From contig NZ_LIFX01000009.1 of assembly GCF_001297775.1 (NCBI RefSeq), positions 1 to 64,000 of the forward strand: a stretch of 64,000 nucleotides of DNA, read 5' to 3'. This DNA comes from Trabulsiella odontotermitis. GTDB taxonomy: Bacteria; Pseudomonadota; Gammaproteobacteria; Enterobacterales; Enterobacteriaceae. Positions 45,311 through 53,432 of this stretch are shown here, one piece after another. Positions within the stretch are counted from its first letter, which is position 1; every line of letters begins with the position of its first letter. The position numbers were made by a program, and so were the translations under genes. A model generated the notes under the pieces. It made no database searches. It saw only the letters and a list, made by a program, of their open reading frames with translations, and was not told the DNA's origin.

Positions 45311-46105
45311 ATGGACGCTTTAATTCTCAGCAATGTGGAACAGGGTGTAATGACCATTACCCTGAACCGCCCGGATCGCCTGAACAGTTTTAACGATGAG
45401 ATGCACCAGCAGTTAGCTGATTGCCTGAAGCAGGCCGAGCGTGACGATACTATCCGCTGCCTGTTGATCACCGGTGCCGGGCGCGGTTTCTGTGCCGGTC
45501 AGGATCTCAACGACCGTAACGTTGACCCGCAGGGTAACGCTCCGGATCTGGGGCTGTCGGTGGAAAATTTCTATAACCCGCTGGTGCGCAGACTGGCGGC
45601 GCTGCCCAAACCGGTCATCGCCGCGGTGAACGGCGTGGCGGCAGGCGCCGGTGCGACGCTGGCGCTTGGCTGCGATATGGTCATCGCTGCCCGCTCGGCC
45701 AGTTTCATCATGGCCTTCAGTAAGCTGGGGCTGGTACCGGACTGCGGCGGCACCTGGTTTTTGCCGCGCGTGGCAGGCCGGGCAAGGGCGCTGGGGCTGG
45801 CGCTGATGGGCGATAAGCTCAGCGCGGAACAGGCGCACCAGTGGGGCATGATTTGGCAGGTCGTGGATGACGCGCAGCTCTCCGACACCGCACTGACCCT
45901 GGCGCGACATCTGGCGACGCAGCCGACGTATGGTCTTGGCTTGATCAAACAGGCGCTGCTGGCGGCAGAAACCAACACCCTCGACGCGCAACTCGATCTT
46001 GAGCGCGACTACCAGCGACTGGCCGGACGCAGCCCGGACTACCGCGAAGGGGTCAGCGCGTTCCTGGCCAAACGACCACCACAGTTCAGCGGGAAATCAT
46101 CATGA
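45311..46105 (+). CDS. paaG: PaaG, epoxyphenylacetyl-CoA isomerase
   Basis: Crotonase-family isomerase that turns ring-1,2-epoxyphenylacetyl-CoA into oxepin-CoA and also shifts a double bond later in the route. It has 264 residues. Landmarks are GRGFCAGQDLNDRN and NGVAAGAGATLALGCDMV, with the catalytic aspartate in LVPDCGGTWFLPR. The glutamate of hydratases is replaced here, as usual in PaaG. It overlaps paaH by four bases. Confidence 0.97.
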   Translation: MDALILSNVEQGVMTITLNRPDRLNSFNDEMHQQLADCLKQAERDDTIRCLLITGAGRGFCAGQDLNDRNVDPQGNAPDLGLSVENFYNPLVRRLAALPKPVIAAVNGVAAGAGATLALGCDMVIAARSASFIMAFSKLGLVPDCGGTWFLPRVAGRARALGLALMGDKLSAEQAHQWGMIWQVVDDAQLSDTALTLARHLATQPTYGLGLIKQALLAAETNTLDAQLDLERDYQRLAGRSPDYREGVSAFLAKRPPQFSGKSS

Positions 46106-47526
46106 GCCAGCGAATTGACATCATCGCGGTGATTGGCAGCGGCACCATGGGGGCGGGGATCGCCGAAGTGGCGGCGTCCGCAGGCTATCAGGTTTTGCTG
46201 TATGACATTGCCAGCGAGGCGCTGACTCGCGCGATTGACGCGATCCGCTCACGGCTGGAATCCCGCGTGGCGCGTGGCAAACTCAGCGCGGAAGCCAGTG
46301 CCAGTACGCTGCGTAATCTGTATCCGGTGTCGGATCTGTCGGCGCTCGCCGCCGCCGGGCTGGTGATTGAAGCGGCCAGCGAACGGCTGGAGGTGAAAAA
46401 AGCACTGTTCAGCCAGCTGGCGGAAATCTGCCCGCCGCAGACGCTGCTCACCAGTAATACCTCATCGATTTCCATTACCGCCATCGCCGCCGATGTGCGT
46501 CATCCGGAGCGGGTGGCAGGGCTGCACTTTTTTAACCCGGCCCCCGTAATGAAACTGGTGGAGGTAGTCAGCGGGCTGGCGACCTCGCCGGAAGTGGTGG
46601 AGCAGCTTTGCCAGTGCGTCACCCGTTGGGGCAAACAACCGGTGCGCTGTCACTCGACGCCGGGCTTTATCGTGAACCGTGTTGCCCGCCCGTTTTATGC
46701 TGAGGCGTGGCGGGCACTGGAAGAGCAGGTGGCCGACGCAGCAGTGATCGACACCGCGTTGCGTGACGGCGGTGGTTTTCCGATGGGGCCGCTGGCGCTG
46801 ACTGATCTGATTGGTCAGGACGTTAATTTCGCCGTGACCTGTTCCGTCTTCAACGCTTTCTGGCAGGAGCGTCGCTTTTTACCGTCGCTGCTGCAACAGG
46901 AACTGGTGCTGGCGGGGCGGCTGGGCAAAAAAAGCGGGCAGGGTGTCTATCACTGGCCGGAAGGGGCGCCCGTGGTGGCGTTTCACCCTGCGGTTGCTGA
47001 GCCTTTGCGCGCCCGTCAGATACATAAATCAGGTGACGTTGTCACGCTAGATGATGTGCAACTGATGACCACGGACGGTGAAACCGCGCAGGCAAAAGCG
47101 GCACGGCTGAAATGCCCGGTGGTGCTGATGGATTATCGCGAGGGAGAGGTGGTAGCCATCGCCGCCGCCGACAGCAATCGCCCGGAAGAGACCGCAAAAG
47201 CCGTTGCCTGGTTGCAACAAAAGGGCAAACAGGTGCTGGTGATCGCCGATTATCCCGGCCTGCTGGTCTGGCGCACCGTCGCGATGGTGATTAACGAAGC
47301 GCTTGACGCCCTGCAAAAAGGCGTCGCCAGCGAAACTGACATCGATACCGCGATGCGCCTGGGGGTGAATTACCCTCGCGGACCGCTGCAGTGGGGTGAC
47401 ATCCTCGGCTGGCAGCGGGTGCTGACGATGCTGGAAAACCTGCAACGTCATTATGGTGAAGAGCGCTATCGCCCGTGTTCACTGCTGCGCCAGCGTGCGC
47501 TTCTGGAGTGTGGTTATGAGTCATAA
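46102..47526 (+). CDS. paaH: PaaH, 3-hydroxyadipyl-CoA dehydrogenase
   Basis: NAD-dependent 3-hydroxyacyl-CoA dehydrogenase that oxidises 3-hydroxyadipyl-CoA to 3-oxoadipyl-CoA. It has 474 residues (E. coli 475). The Rossmann motif is IGSGTMGAGIAEVAA; LHFFNPAPVMKLVEVV carries the catalytic histidine. A second, shorter C-terminal dehydrogenase helical domain (LGVNYPRGPLQWGD) follows. It overlaps paaI by 11 bases. Confidence 0.97.
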   Translation: MSQRIDIIAVIGSGTMGAGIAEVAASAGYQVLLYDIASEALTRAIDAIRSRLESRVARGKLSAEASASTLRNLYPVSDLSALAAAGLVIEAASERLEVKKALFSQLAEICPPQTLLTSNTSSISITAIAADVRHPERVAGLHFFNPAPVMKLVEVVSGLATSPEVVEQLCQCVTRWGKQPVRCHSTPGFIVNRVARPFYAEAWRALEEQVADAAVIDTALRDGGGFPMGPLALTDLIGQDVNFAVTCSVFNAFWQERRFLPSLLQQELVLAGRLGKKSGQGVYHWPEGAPVVAFHPAVAEPLRARQIHKSGDVVTLDDVQLMTTDGETAQAKAARLKCPVVLMDYREGEVVAIAAADSNRPEETAKAVAWLQQKGKQVLVIADYPGLLVWRTVAMVINEALDALQKGVASETDIDTAMRLGVNYPRGPLQWGDILGWQRVLTMLENLQRHYGEERYRPCSLLRQRALLECGYES

Positions 47527-47938
47527 CGCCTGGCACAACGCCCGCGTGATGTATGAAAACGATGCCTGTGCGCAGGCGCTGGGGATCGATATCGTGGAGA
47601 TGGATGAAGGGTATGCCATGGTCACCATGACCGTGCTGCCGCAGATGCTCAACGGCCATCATACCTGCCACGGCGGGCAAATTTTCTCGCTGGCAGATAC
47701 CGCGTTTGCCTATGCCTGCAACAGCCAGGGGCTGGCCGCGGTGGCCTCTGCCTGCACCATCGATTTTCTGCGTCCGGGGAAGGCGGGCGACAAGCTCACC
47801 GCCACCGCCCGCGTCAAACATCAGGGCACTATCGCCGGGGTGTATGACATTGAAATCGTTAACCAACATCAAAAAACGGTCGCCCTGTTTCGCGGTAAAT
47901 CGCACCGCATCGGCGGCCGTGTGACAGGAGAAGCCTGA
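47516..47938 (+). CDS. paaI: PaaI, hydroxyphenylacetyl-CoA thioesterase
   Basis: Hot-dog-fold thioesterase of 140 residues that hydrolyses dead-end ring-hydroxylated phenylacetyl-CoA and frees CoA. ATG 47516 lies inside the end of paaH. The active-site aspartate is Asp61 in GGQIFSLADTAFAYACNS. It shares one base of its stop codon with the paaJ start, which suggests coupled translation. Confidence 0.97.
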   Translation: MSHNAWHNARVMYENDACAQALGIDIVEMDEGYAMVTMTVLPQMLNGHHTCHGGQIFSLADTAFAYACNSQGLAAVASACTIDFLRPGKAGDKLTATARVKHQGTIAGVYDIEIVNQHQKTVALFRGKSHRIGGRVTGEA

Positions 47939-49143
47939 TGCGTGATGCGTTTATTTGTGATGGCGTGCGAACGCCGGTAGGACGTTACGGCGGCGCGCTT
48001 TCGGGCGTGCGGGCGGACGATCTGGCGGCTATTCCGTTGCGGGCGCTGCTGAGTCGTCATCCGCAACTGGATGCGGCGCTGATCGATGATGTGATCCTCG
48101 GTTGCGCGAATCAGGCGGGGGAAGACAACCGCAACGTCGCGCGTATGGCGACGTTGCTGGCGGGGCTGCCGCCAACGGTATCCGGCACCACCATCAACCG
48201 TCTGTGCGGTTCCGGGCTGGACGCGCTGGGGTTTGCCGCGCGCGCCATTCGTGCTGGTGATGCCGATCTGCTGCTGGCAGGCGGCGTGGAATCGATGTCG
48301 CGCGCGCCGTTTGTGATGGGCAAAGCGACGTCGGCATTTTCCCGTCAGGCCGAAATGTTTGATACCACTATTGGCTGGCGTTTTGTGAATCCGCTCATGG
48401 CGCAGCAATTTGGTACTGACAGCATGCCGGAAACGGCAGAGAATGTAGCTGAATTGTTAAATATCAGTCGTGCCGATCAGGATGCTTTCGCGCTGCGCAG
48501 CCAGCAGCGGACGGCAAAAGCGCAGCGTGACGGCATTCTGGCGCAGGAAATTGTGCCCGTCACCGTCAAAGGCAAAAAAGGCGCTGTCGTGGAAGTAAAA
48601 GACGATGAGCATCCGCGCCCGGAAACAACCATTGAACAACTGTCCGCGCTTAACGCGCCGTTTCGCGCCGGTGGCGTCATCACGGCCGGTAATGCCTCAG
48701 GGGTGAATGACGGCGCGGCGGCGCTGATTGTTGCCAGCGAGAAGATGGCGCTGACGCAGGGGCTGACCCCACGCACGCGTATCGTCGCCATGGCAAGCGC
48801 CGGGGTGGAGCCACGTCTGATGGGACTTGGTCCGGTACCCGCCACCCGCAAGGTGCTGGAACGCGCCGGACTGAATATCAACGATATGGATGTGATTGAG
48901 CTGAACGAAGCCTTCGCCGCGCAGGCGCTGGGTGTGCTCAGACAACTGGGGCTGCCGGATGATGCCCCGCATGTGAACCCCAACGGTGGCGCCATCGCCA
49001 TCGGCCATCCGTTGGGGATGAGCGGCGCCCGACTGGCGCTCGCCGCCAGCCATGAGCTGCACCGGCGCGGGGGCCGCTATGCGTTGTGTACGATGTGTAT
49101 CGGTGTGGGTCAGGGCATCGCCATGATCCTGGAGCGTGTTTGA
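47938..49143 (+). CDS. paaJ: PaaJ, 3-oxoadipyl-CoA thiolase
   Basis: Thiolase of 401 residues that cleaves 3-oxoadipyl-CoA to succinyl-CoA and acetyl-CoA, and also 3-oxo-5,6-dehydrosuberyl-CoA earlier in the route. The acyl-accepting cysteine is Cys90 in [10 protein letters not shown]. The second catalytic histidine lies in [17 protein letters not shown] and the second cysteine in [11 protein letters not shown]. Start overlaps the paaI stop. Confidence 0.98.
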   Translation: MRDAFICDGVRTPVGRYGGALSGVRADDLAAIPLRALLSRHPQLDAALIDDVILGCANQAGEDNRNVARMATLLAGLPPTVSGTTINRLCGSGLDALGFAARAIRAGDADLLLAGGVESMSRAPFVMGKATSAFSRQAEMFDTTIGWRFVNPLMAQQFGTDSMPETAENVAELLNISRADQDAFALRSQQRTAKAQRDGILAQEIVPVTVKGKKGAVVEVKDDEHPRPETTIEQLSALNAPFRAGGVITAGNASGVNDGAAALIVASEKMALTQGLTPRTRIVAMASAGVEPRLMGLGPVPATRKVLERAGLNINDMDVIELNEAFAAQALGVLRQLGLPDDAPHVNPNGGAIAIGHPLGMSGARLALAASHELHRRGGRYALCTMCIGVGQGIAMILERV

Positions 49144-49176
49144 TCTGTGAGCTAATCAACCTGCGAGTACCCTATA

Positions 49177-50493
49177 ATGATAACGACATCCAACCTTGAT
49201 CCGATTGAAACCGCGTCCCGCGACGAACTGCATGCGCTGCAGACGCAACGCATGAAATGGACGCTGAAACACGCCTACGAGAACGTGCCGATGTACCGGC
49301 GCAAATTCGACGCGGCGGGCGTGCACCCTGATGATTTCAACGAGCTGGCGGATATCCGCAAATTTCCCTGCACCACTAAACAGGATCTGCGCGACAACTA
49401 TCCCTTCGACACCTTTGCCGTGCCGATGGAGCAGATCGTCCGTATCCACGCCTCGTCAGGCACCACCGGCAAACCAACAGTAGTGGGCTACACGCAAAAC
49501 GACATCGACAACTGGGCCAACATCGTGGCGCGTTCCCTGCGCGCAGCGGGCGGCAGTGCAAAAGATAAAATTCATGTCGCTTATGGTTATGGTCTGTTTA
49601 CCGGCGGGCTGGGCGCACATTACGGCGCGGAACGTCTGGGCGCGACGGTGATCCCGATGTCCGGCGGCCAGACCGAGAAACAGGCGCAACTGATCCGTGA
49701 TTTTCAGCCAGATATGATTATGGTGACGCCGTCGTATTGCCTGAACCTGATTGAAGAACTGGAGCGGCAGATGGGCGGCGACGCCAGCCAGTGCTCCCTG
49801 CGCGTCGGTGTGTTTGGCGCGGAGCCGTGGACCTGTGCGATGCGCGGTGAAATTGAACGCCGTCTTGGTATTACCGCGCTGGATATCTATGGCCTGTCAG
49901 AAGTGATGGGGCCGGGGGTGGCGATGGAGTGCATCGAAACCACCGATGGCCCGACTATCTGGGAAGATCATTTCTATCCGGAAATCGTCAACCCGGACGA
50001 CGGTACGCCGCTGGACGACGGCGAGCAGGGCGAACTGCTGTTCACCACGCTGACCAAAGAAGCGCTGCCGGTGATCCGCTATCGTACCCGTGATCTCACC
50101 CGTCTGTTACCCGCCACCGCACGTTCAATGCGGCGTATGGACCGTATCAGCGGTCGCAGTGATGACATGCTGATCATTCGCGGAGTCAATGTCTTCCCGT
50201 CACAACTGGAAGAGGAGATCGTCAAATTTGAGCACCTGTCGCCGCATTACCAGCTGGAGGTGAACCGTCGCGGGCATCTTGATTCACTTTCGGTGCGCGT
50301 GGAGCTGAAAGAGAGCAGCCTCAGCCTGTCGCATGAGCAGCGCTGCCAGGTGTGTCATAACTTGCGTCACCGCATTAAGTCGATGGTGGGTATCTCAACC
50401 GATGTCACCATTGTCAATTGTGGCAGCATTCCACGCTCCGAAGGCAAGGCCTGCCGGGTCTTCGACCTGCGTAAAGTCGCCGCTAACGGATAA
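49177..50493 (+). CDS. paaK: PaaK, phenylacetate-CoA ligase
   Basis: Activates phenylacetate with ATP and CoA, the first committed step, whose product phenylacetyl-CoA is also the signal sensed by PaaX. It has 438 residues (E. coli 437). The AMP-binding P-loop is SSGTTGKPTV at 93-102; LDIYGLSEVMGPG and the hinge IRYRTRDLTRLLP follow. The 33-bp gap after paaJ is the first real gap of the operon but contains no terminator. Confidence 0.98.
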   Translation: MITTSNLDPIETASRDELHALQTQRMKWTLKHAYENVPMYRRKFDAAGVHPDDFNELADIRKFPCTTKQDLRDNYPFDTFAVPMEQIVRIHASSGTTGKPTVVGYTQNDIDNWANIVARSLRAAGGSAKDKIHVAYGYGLFTGGLGAHYGAERLGATVIPMSGGQTEKQAQLIRDFQPDMIMVTPSYCLNLIEELERQMGGDASQCSLRVGVFGAEPWTCAMRGEIERRLGITALDIYGLSEVMGPGVAMECIETTDGPTIWEDHFYPEIVNPDDGTPLDDGEQGELLFTTLTKEALPVIRYRTRDLTRLLPATARSMRRMDRISGRSDDMLIIRGVNVFPSQLEEEIVKFEHLSPHYQLEVNRRGHLDSLSVRVELKESSLSLSHEQRCQVCHNLRHRIKSMVGISTDVTIVNCGSIPRSEGKACRVFDLRKVAANG

Positions 50494-50566
50494 TCACGGT
50501 TTCGCCCCGTCGCCTGGTGGGCGGGGCAATATGCTATGATTCATCCAGGATAAAAAAGATAAAAGA

Positions 50567-51502
50567 ATGAATCAGATGAGCAAACTTGACGCGTTTATTC
50601 AACAGGCGGTTTCTTCTGTGCCCATCAGCGGGACGTCGCTAATTTCGTCGCTGTATGGTGATGCGTTGTCGCACCGTGGCGGCGAAATCTGGCTTGGCAG
50701 CCTGGCGGCACTGCTGGAGGGGCTGGGTTTTGGCGAGCGCTTCGTGCGCACTGCGCTGTTCCGGCTTAACAAGGAGGGCTGGCTGGATGTCGATCGCGTC
50801 GGGCGTCGCAGCTACTACCGGCTGAGTGACAAAGGCCTGCGCCTGACGCGCCGCGCGGAAGGCAAAATTTACCGTGCGGAACAACCCGCCTGGGACGGCA
50901 CCTGGCTGTTGCTGTTGTCAGAGGGGCTGGATAAATCCACGCTCGCGGATGTAAAAAAACAGCTGATCTGGCAGGGGTTCGGCACGCTGGCGCCGAGCCT
51001 GATGGCGTCGCCATCGCAAAAACTGGCCGATGTGCAGGCGCTGTTGCACGAGGCGGGCGTAGCGGAAAACGTGATCTGCTTTGAGGCGCATTCGCCGCTG
51101 GCGATGTCAGTGGCGGCCCTGCGCGCGCGGGTAGAAGAGTGCTGGCAACTCAGCGAACAGAACGTCATGTACAATGCGTTTATCGACTCTTTCCGGCCAC
51201 TGTTGCCGCTGTTGCGGGAGGCGGCGCCGGGTGAGCTTACCCCTGAGCGCTGCTTCCATATCCAGTTACTGCTGATCCATTTTTACCGCCGCGTGGTGCT
51301 GAAAGACCCGCTGCTGCCCGAGGTGCTGCTGCCCGCACACTGGGCCGGACAGGCGGCGCGCCAGCTGTGTATTAATATCTATCAACGTGTTGCCGCCGGT
51401 GCGCTGGCCTGGGTAAGCGAAAAAGCAGAAACCTCGGTCGGTGAATTACCGCAGCCGGGCAGTCTGTTTTATCAGCGTTTCGGCGGCCTGCAACTCAATT
51501 AA
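50567..51502 (+). CDS. paaX: PaaX, phenylacetyl-CoA-responsive repressor
   Basis: Repressor of the paa promoters, released by phenylacetyl-CoA. It has 311 residues from ATG 50567; ATG 50576 (MSKLDAF) matches the E. coli start and is equally possible, as neither has a strong ribosome site. An N-terminal winged helix (GERFVRTALFRLNKEGWLDVDRVGRRSYY) is followed by the effector domain. The C terminus ends at GGLQLN, slightly shorter than in E. coli. paaY follows nine bases later. Confidence 0.96.
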   Translation: MNQMSKLDAFIQQAVSSVPISGTSLISSLYGDALSHRGGEIWLGSLAALLEGLGFGERFVRTALFRLNKEGWLDVDRVGRRSYYRLSDKGLRLTRRAEGKIYRAEQPAWDGTWLLLLSEGLDKSTLADVKKQLIWQGFGTLAPSLMASPSQKLADVQALLHEAGVAENVICFEAHSPLAMSVAALRARVEECWQLSEQNVMYNAFIDSFRPLLPLLREAAPGELTPERCFHIQLLLIHFYRRVVLKDPLLPEVLLPAHWAGQAARQLCINIYQRVAAGALAWVSEKAETSVGELPQPGSLFYQRFGGLQLN

Positions 51503-51511
51503 GGAGGCGTG

Positions 51512-52108
51512 ATGCCTGTCTATCAAATCGATGGTCTGACGCCAGTCGTACCTGAGGAAAGCTATGTGCATCCCACGGCGGTGCTGATTGGTGATGTGAT
51601 CTTAGGTAAGGGCGTGTACGTCGGGCCGAACGCCAGCCTGCGCGGGGATTTTGGCCGTATCGTGGTAAAAGATGGCGCCAATATTCAGGATAACTGTGTG
51701 ATGCATGGCTTTCCGGAGCAGGACACCGTGGTGGAGGAAGACGGCCATATCGGTCACAGCGCAATCCTGCACGGCTGTATTATCCGCCGCAACGCGCTGG
51801 TGGGCATGAATGCGGTCGTGATGGACGGCGCAATCATCGGCGAAAACAGCATTGTCGGCGCCGCCGCGTTTGTGAAAGCGAAGGCCGAAATGCCTGCAGA
51901 TCATCTGATCATCGGCAGCCCGGCAAAAGCGATTCGCGCGCTGAGTGAGCAGGAGATGGCCTGGAAAAAACAGGGCACACGTGAATATCAGGTGCTGGTG
52001 GAGCGCTGCAAACAGACGATGCACCAGGTGGAACCGCTGCGCGAAGCCGAAGCCGGTCGTCAACGGCTGGTATTTGATGAGAATCTGCGGCCGAAATCAG
52101 CCTCTTAA
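51512..52108 (+). CDS. paaY: PaaY, hexapeptide-repeat thioesterase
   Basis: Left-handed beta-helix protein of the gamma-carbonic anhydrase type that hydrolyses 2-hydroxycyclohepta-1,4,6-triene-1-carboxyl-CoA, relieving CoA sequestration in the paa pathway. It has 198 residues from ATG 51512, which follows AAGGAGGCG. Hexapeptide repeats run from about 18 to 140 with metal-binding histidines in [10 protein letters not shown] and [10 protein letters not shown]. It forms an operon with paaX. Confidence 0.96.
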   Translation: MPVYQIDGLTPVVPEESYVHPTAVLIGDVILGKGVYVGPNASLRGDFGRIVVKDGANIQDNCVMHGFPEQDTVVEEDGHIGHSAILHGCIIRRNALVGMNAVVMDGAIIGENSIVGAAAFVKAKAEMPADHLIIGSPAKAIRALSEQEMAWKKQGTREYQVLVERCKQTMHQVEPLREAEAGRQRLVFDENLRPKSAS

Positions 52109-52112
52109 AAAC

Positions 52113-52140
52113 GTTAGCCCTCTCCGAAGAGAGGGCTAAG
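52113..52140. terminator. Hairpin after paaY
   Basis: AGCCCTCTC (52116-52124) pairs with GAGAGGGCT (52129-52137), loop CGAA. There is no T run on plus; on minus a T run follows after four bases, so it could also end the hok mRNA coming the other way. Confidence 0.6.
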
Positions 52141-52153
52141 AGGTGCGCTGAGT

Positions 52154-52201
52154 GCCAGACCCTGCCGTGGTGACGCGGGGATTGCTCCCCGCGCGCGTCA
52201 G
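52154..52201 (-). other. 3' hairpin of the hok transcript
   Basis: GCGGGGA (52174-52180) pairs with TCCCCGC (52185-52191) around TTGC, within an extended imperfect stem GACGCG/CGCGTC. It follows the hok stop codon and may form part of the 3' fold-back structure that keeps full-length hok mRNA silent; this is inference. Confidence 0.45.
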
Positions 52202-52354
52202 CTACTTCCTCGATTCGTAAGCGAGAACAGCTTTGATCTCCATACCACGTTCTTTTACGCTCAACTCACAAAGCGTTTCGCGTACCAGAAACGTGAAACC
52301 AAGTACCGCAAGACACAGCACAATGATTGCCACAAGGGCGTATTTCGTCAGCAT
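52202..52354 (-). CDS. Hok/Gef family toxin (type I toxin-antitoxin)
   Basis: 50-residue membrane toxin of the Hok/Gef family, which collapses membrane potential when translated. ATG 52354 follows AAAGGAGGCAATA. A single membrane segment covers residues about 5-24 ([20 protein letters not shown]); after it comes VRETLCEL with the conserved cysteine and the family C terminus AYESRK. Upstream lies a long structured leader and, on the other strand, a candidate Sok antisense RNA. An in-frame ATG at 52387 would add 11 residues; it sits where the Mok leader peptide starts in plasmid R1, but here it is in frame with hok rather than in an overlapping frame. E. coli hokB lies a few genes away in the same general region; this copy is between paaY and azoR. 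Confidence 0.9.
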   Translation of the reverse strand: MLTKYALVAIIVLCLAVLGFTFLVRETLCELSVKERGMEIKAVLAYESRK

Positions 52355-52358
52355 GTTA

Positions 52359-52387
52359 TTGCCTCCTTTCTGAGAAGGGGCTAACAT
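52359..52387 (+). promoter_or_regulatory. Candidate sok promoter
   Basis: TTGCCT (52359-52364), a 17-bp spacer, then TAACAT (52382-52387), on the strand opposite hok, placed so that transcription starts near 52394 inside the hok leader. Confidence 0.6.
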
Positions 52388-52393
52388 CCCACC

Positions 52394-52448
52394 TGCTAGG
52401 GTTAGGATTGTCAGCCCCAGGTGGATAACACTATCTCCTGGGGCTTTT
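52394..52448 (+). ncRNA. Candidate Sok-type antisense antitoxin RNA
   Basis: Predicted short RNA of about 55 nt, complementary to the hok mRNA leader just upstream of the toxin frame. It would start near 52394 and end at the terminator AGCCCCAGG/CCTGGGGCT (52413-52421 with 52437-52445) plus TTT. Size and geometry match Sok RNAs, about 64 nt in plasmid R1. Ends are predicted, not measured. Confidence 0.55.
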
Positions 52449-52498
52449 CACTATCCGGACTCCTGCAAATTGCCTGAGACCAGACAGTCTCAAGCACC

Positions 52499-52534
52499 CG
52501 CGGTGATTCTATGGGTTTCTTAACGCATTGAAAA
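52499..52534 (-). promoter_or_regulatory. hok mRNA promoter and 5' end
   Basis: On minus, TTTTCA (52534-52529), 17-bp spacer, TAGAAT (52511-52506). Transcription would start near 52499 with GGGTGCTTGAGAC, which resembles the 5' end of the R1 hok mRNA as I remember it, including the small 5' hairpin TGAGAC/GTCTCA. Confidence 0.6.
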
Positions 52535-52548
52535 CATGAGATTTGAGT

Positions 52549-52568
52549 TTTACGAGCAGGCTCGTAAA
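52549..52568. repeat. 20-bp palindrome between hok and azoR
   Basis: TTTACGAGC-AG-GCTCGTAAA, nine-base perfect arms and a two-base centre. The tight centre favours a protein-binding dyad rather than an RNA hairpin. It lies just upstream of the hok promoter and downstream of azoR. No matching operator is known to me. Confidence 0.6.
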
Positions 52569-52584
52569 GCGGGGACACCGCGGG

Positions 52585-52620
52585 GGAATAAAAACCCTCC
52601 CACCGGGCGGTGAGAGGGGG
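52585..52620 (-). terminator. Terminator of azoR
   Basis: CCCTCCCACC (52595-52604) pairs with GGTGAGAGGG (52609-52618) with one wobble; on minus it is followed by TTTTTATT. Confidence 0.8.
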
Positions 52621-52625
52621 AAATC

Positions 52626-53285
<660 letters not shown>

Positions 53286-53432
53286 TTATTCACAATCCTG
53301 CCACATGGATAGCGCAATATATCGAAGTCTTTGTTCGAAATTATTGAATAAGAGACGAAAAGCGTGAATGTGGTACTCTATACCGAACGTTGACGTAAGC
53401 CTTTTTCCGGCAGTGCGCTGCCCGATAACACT

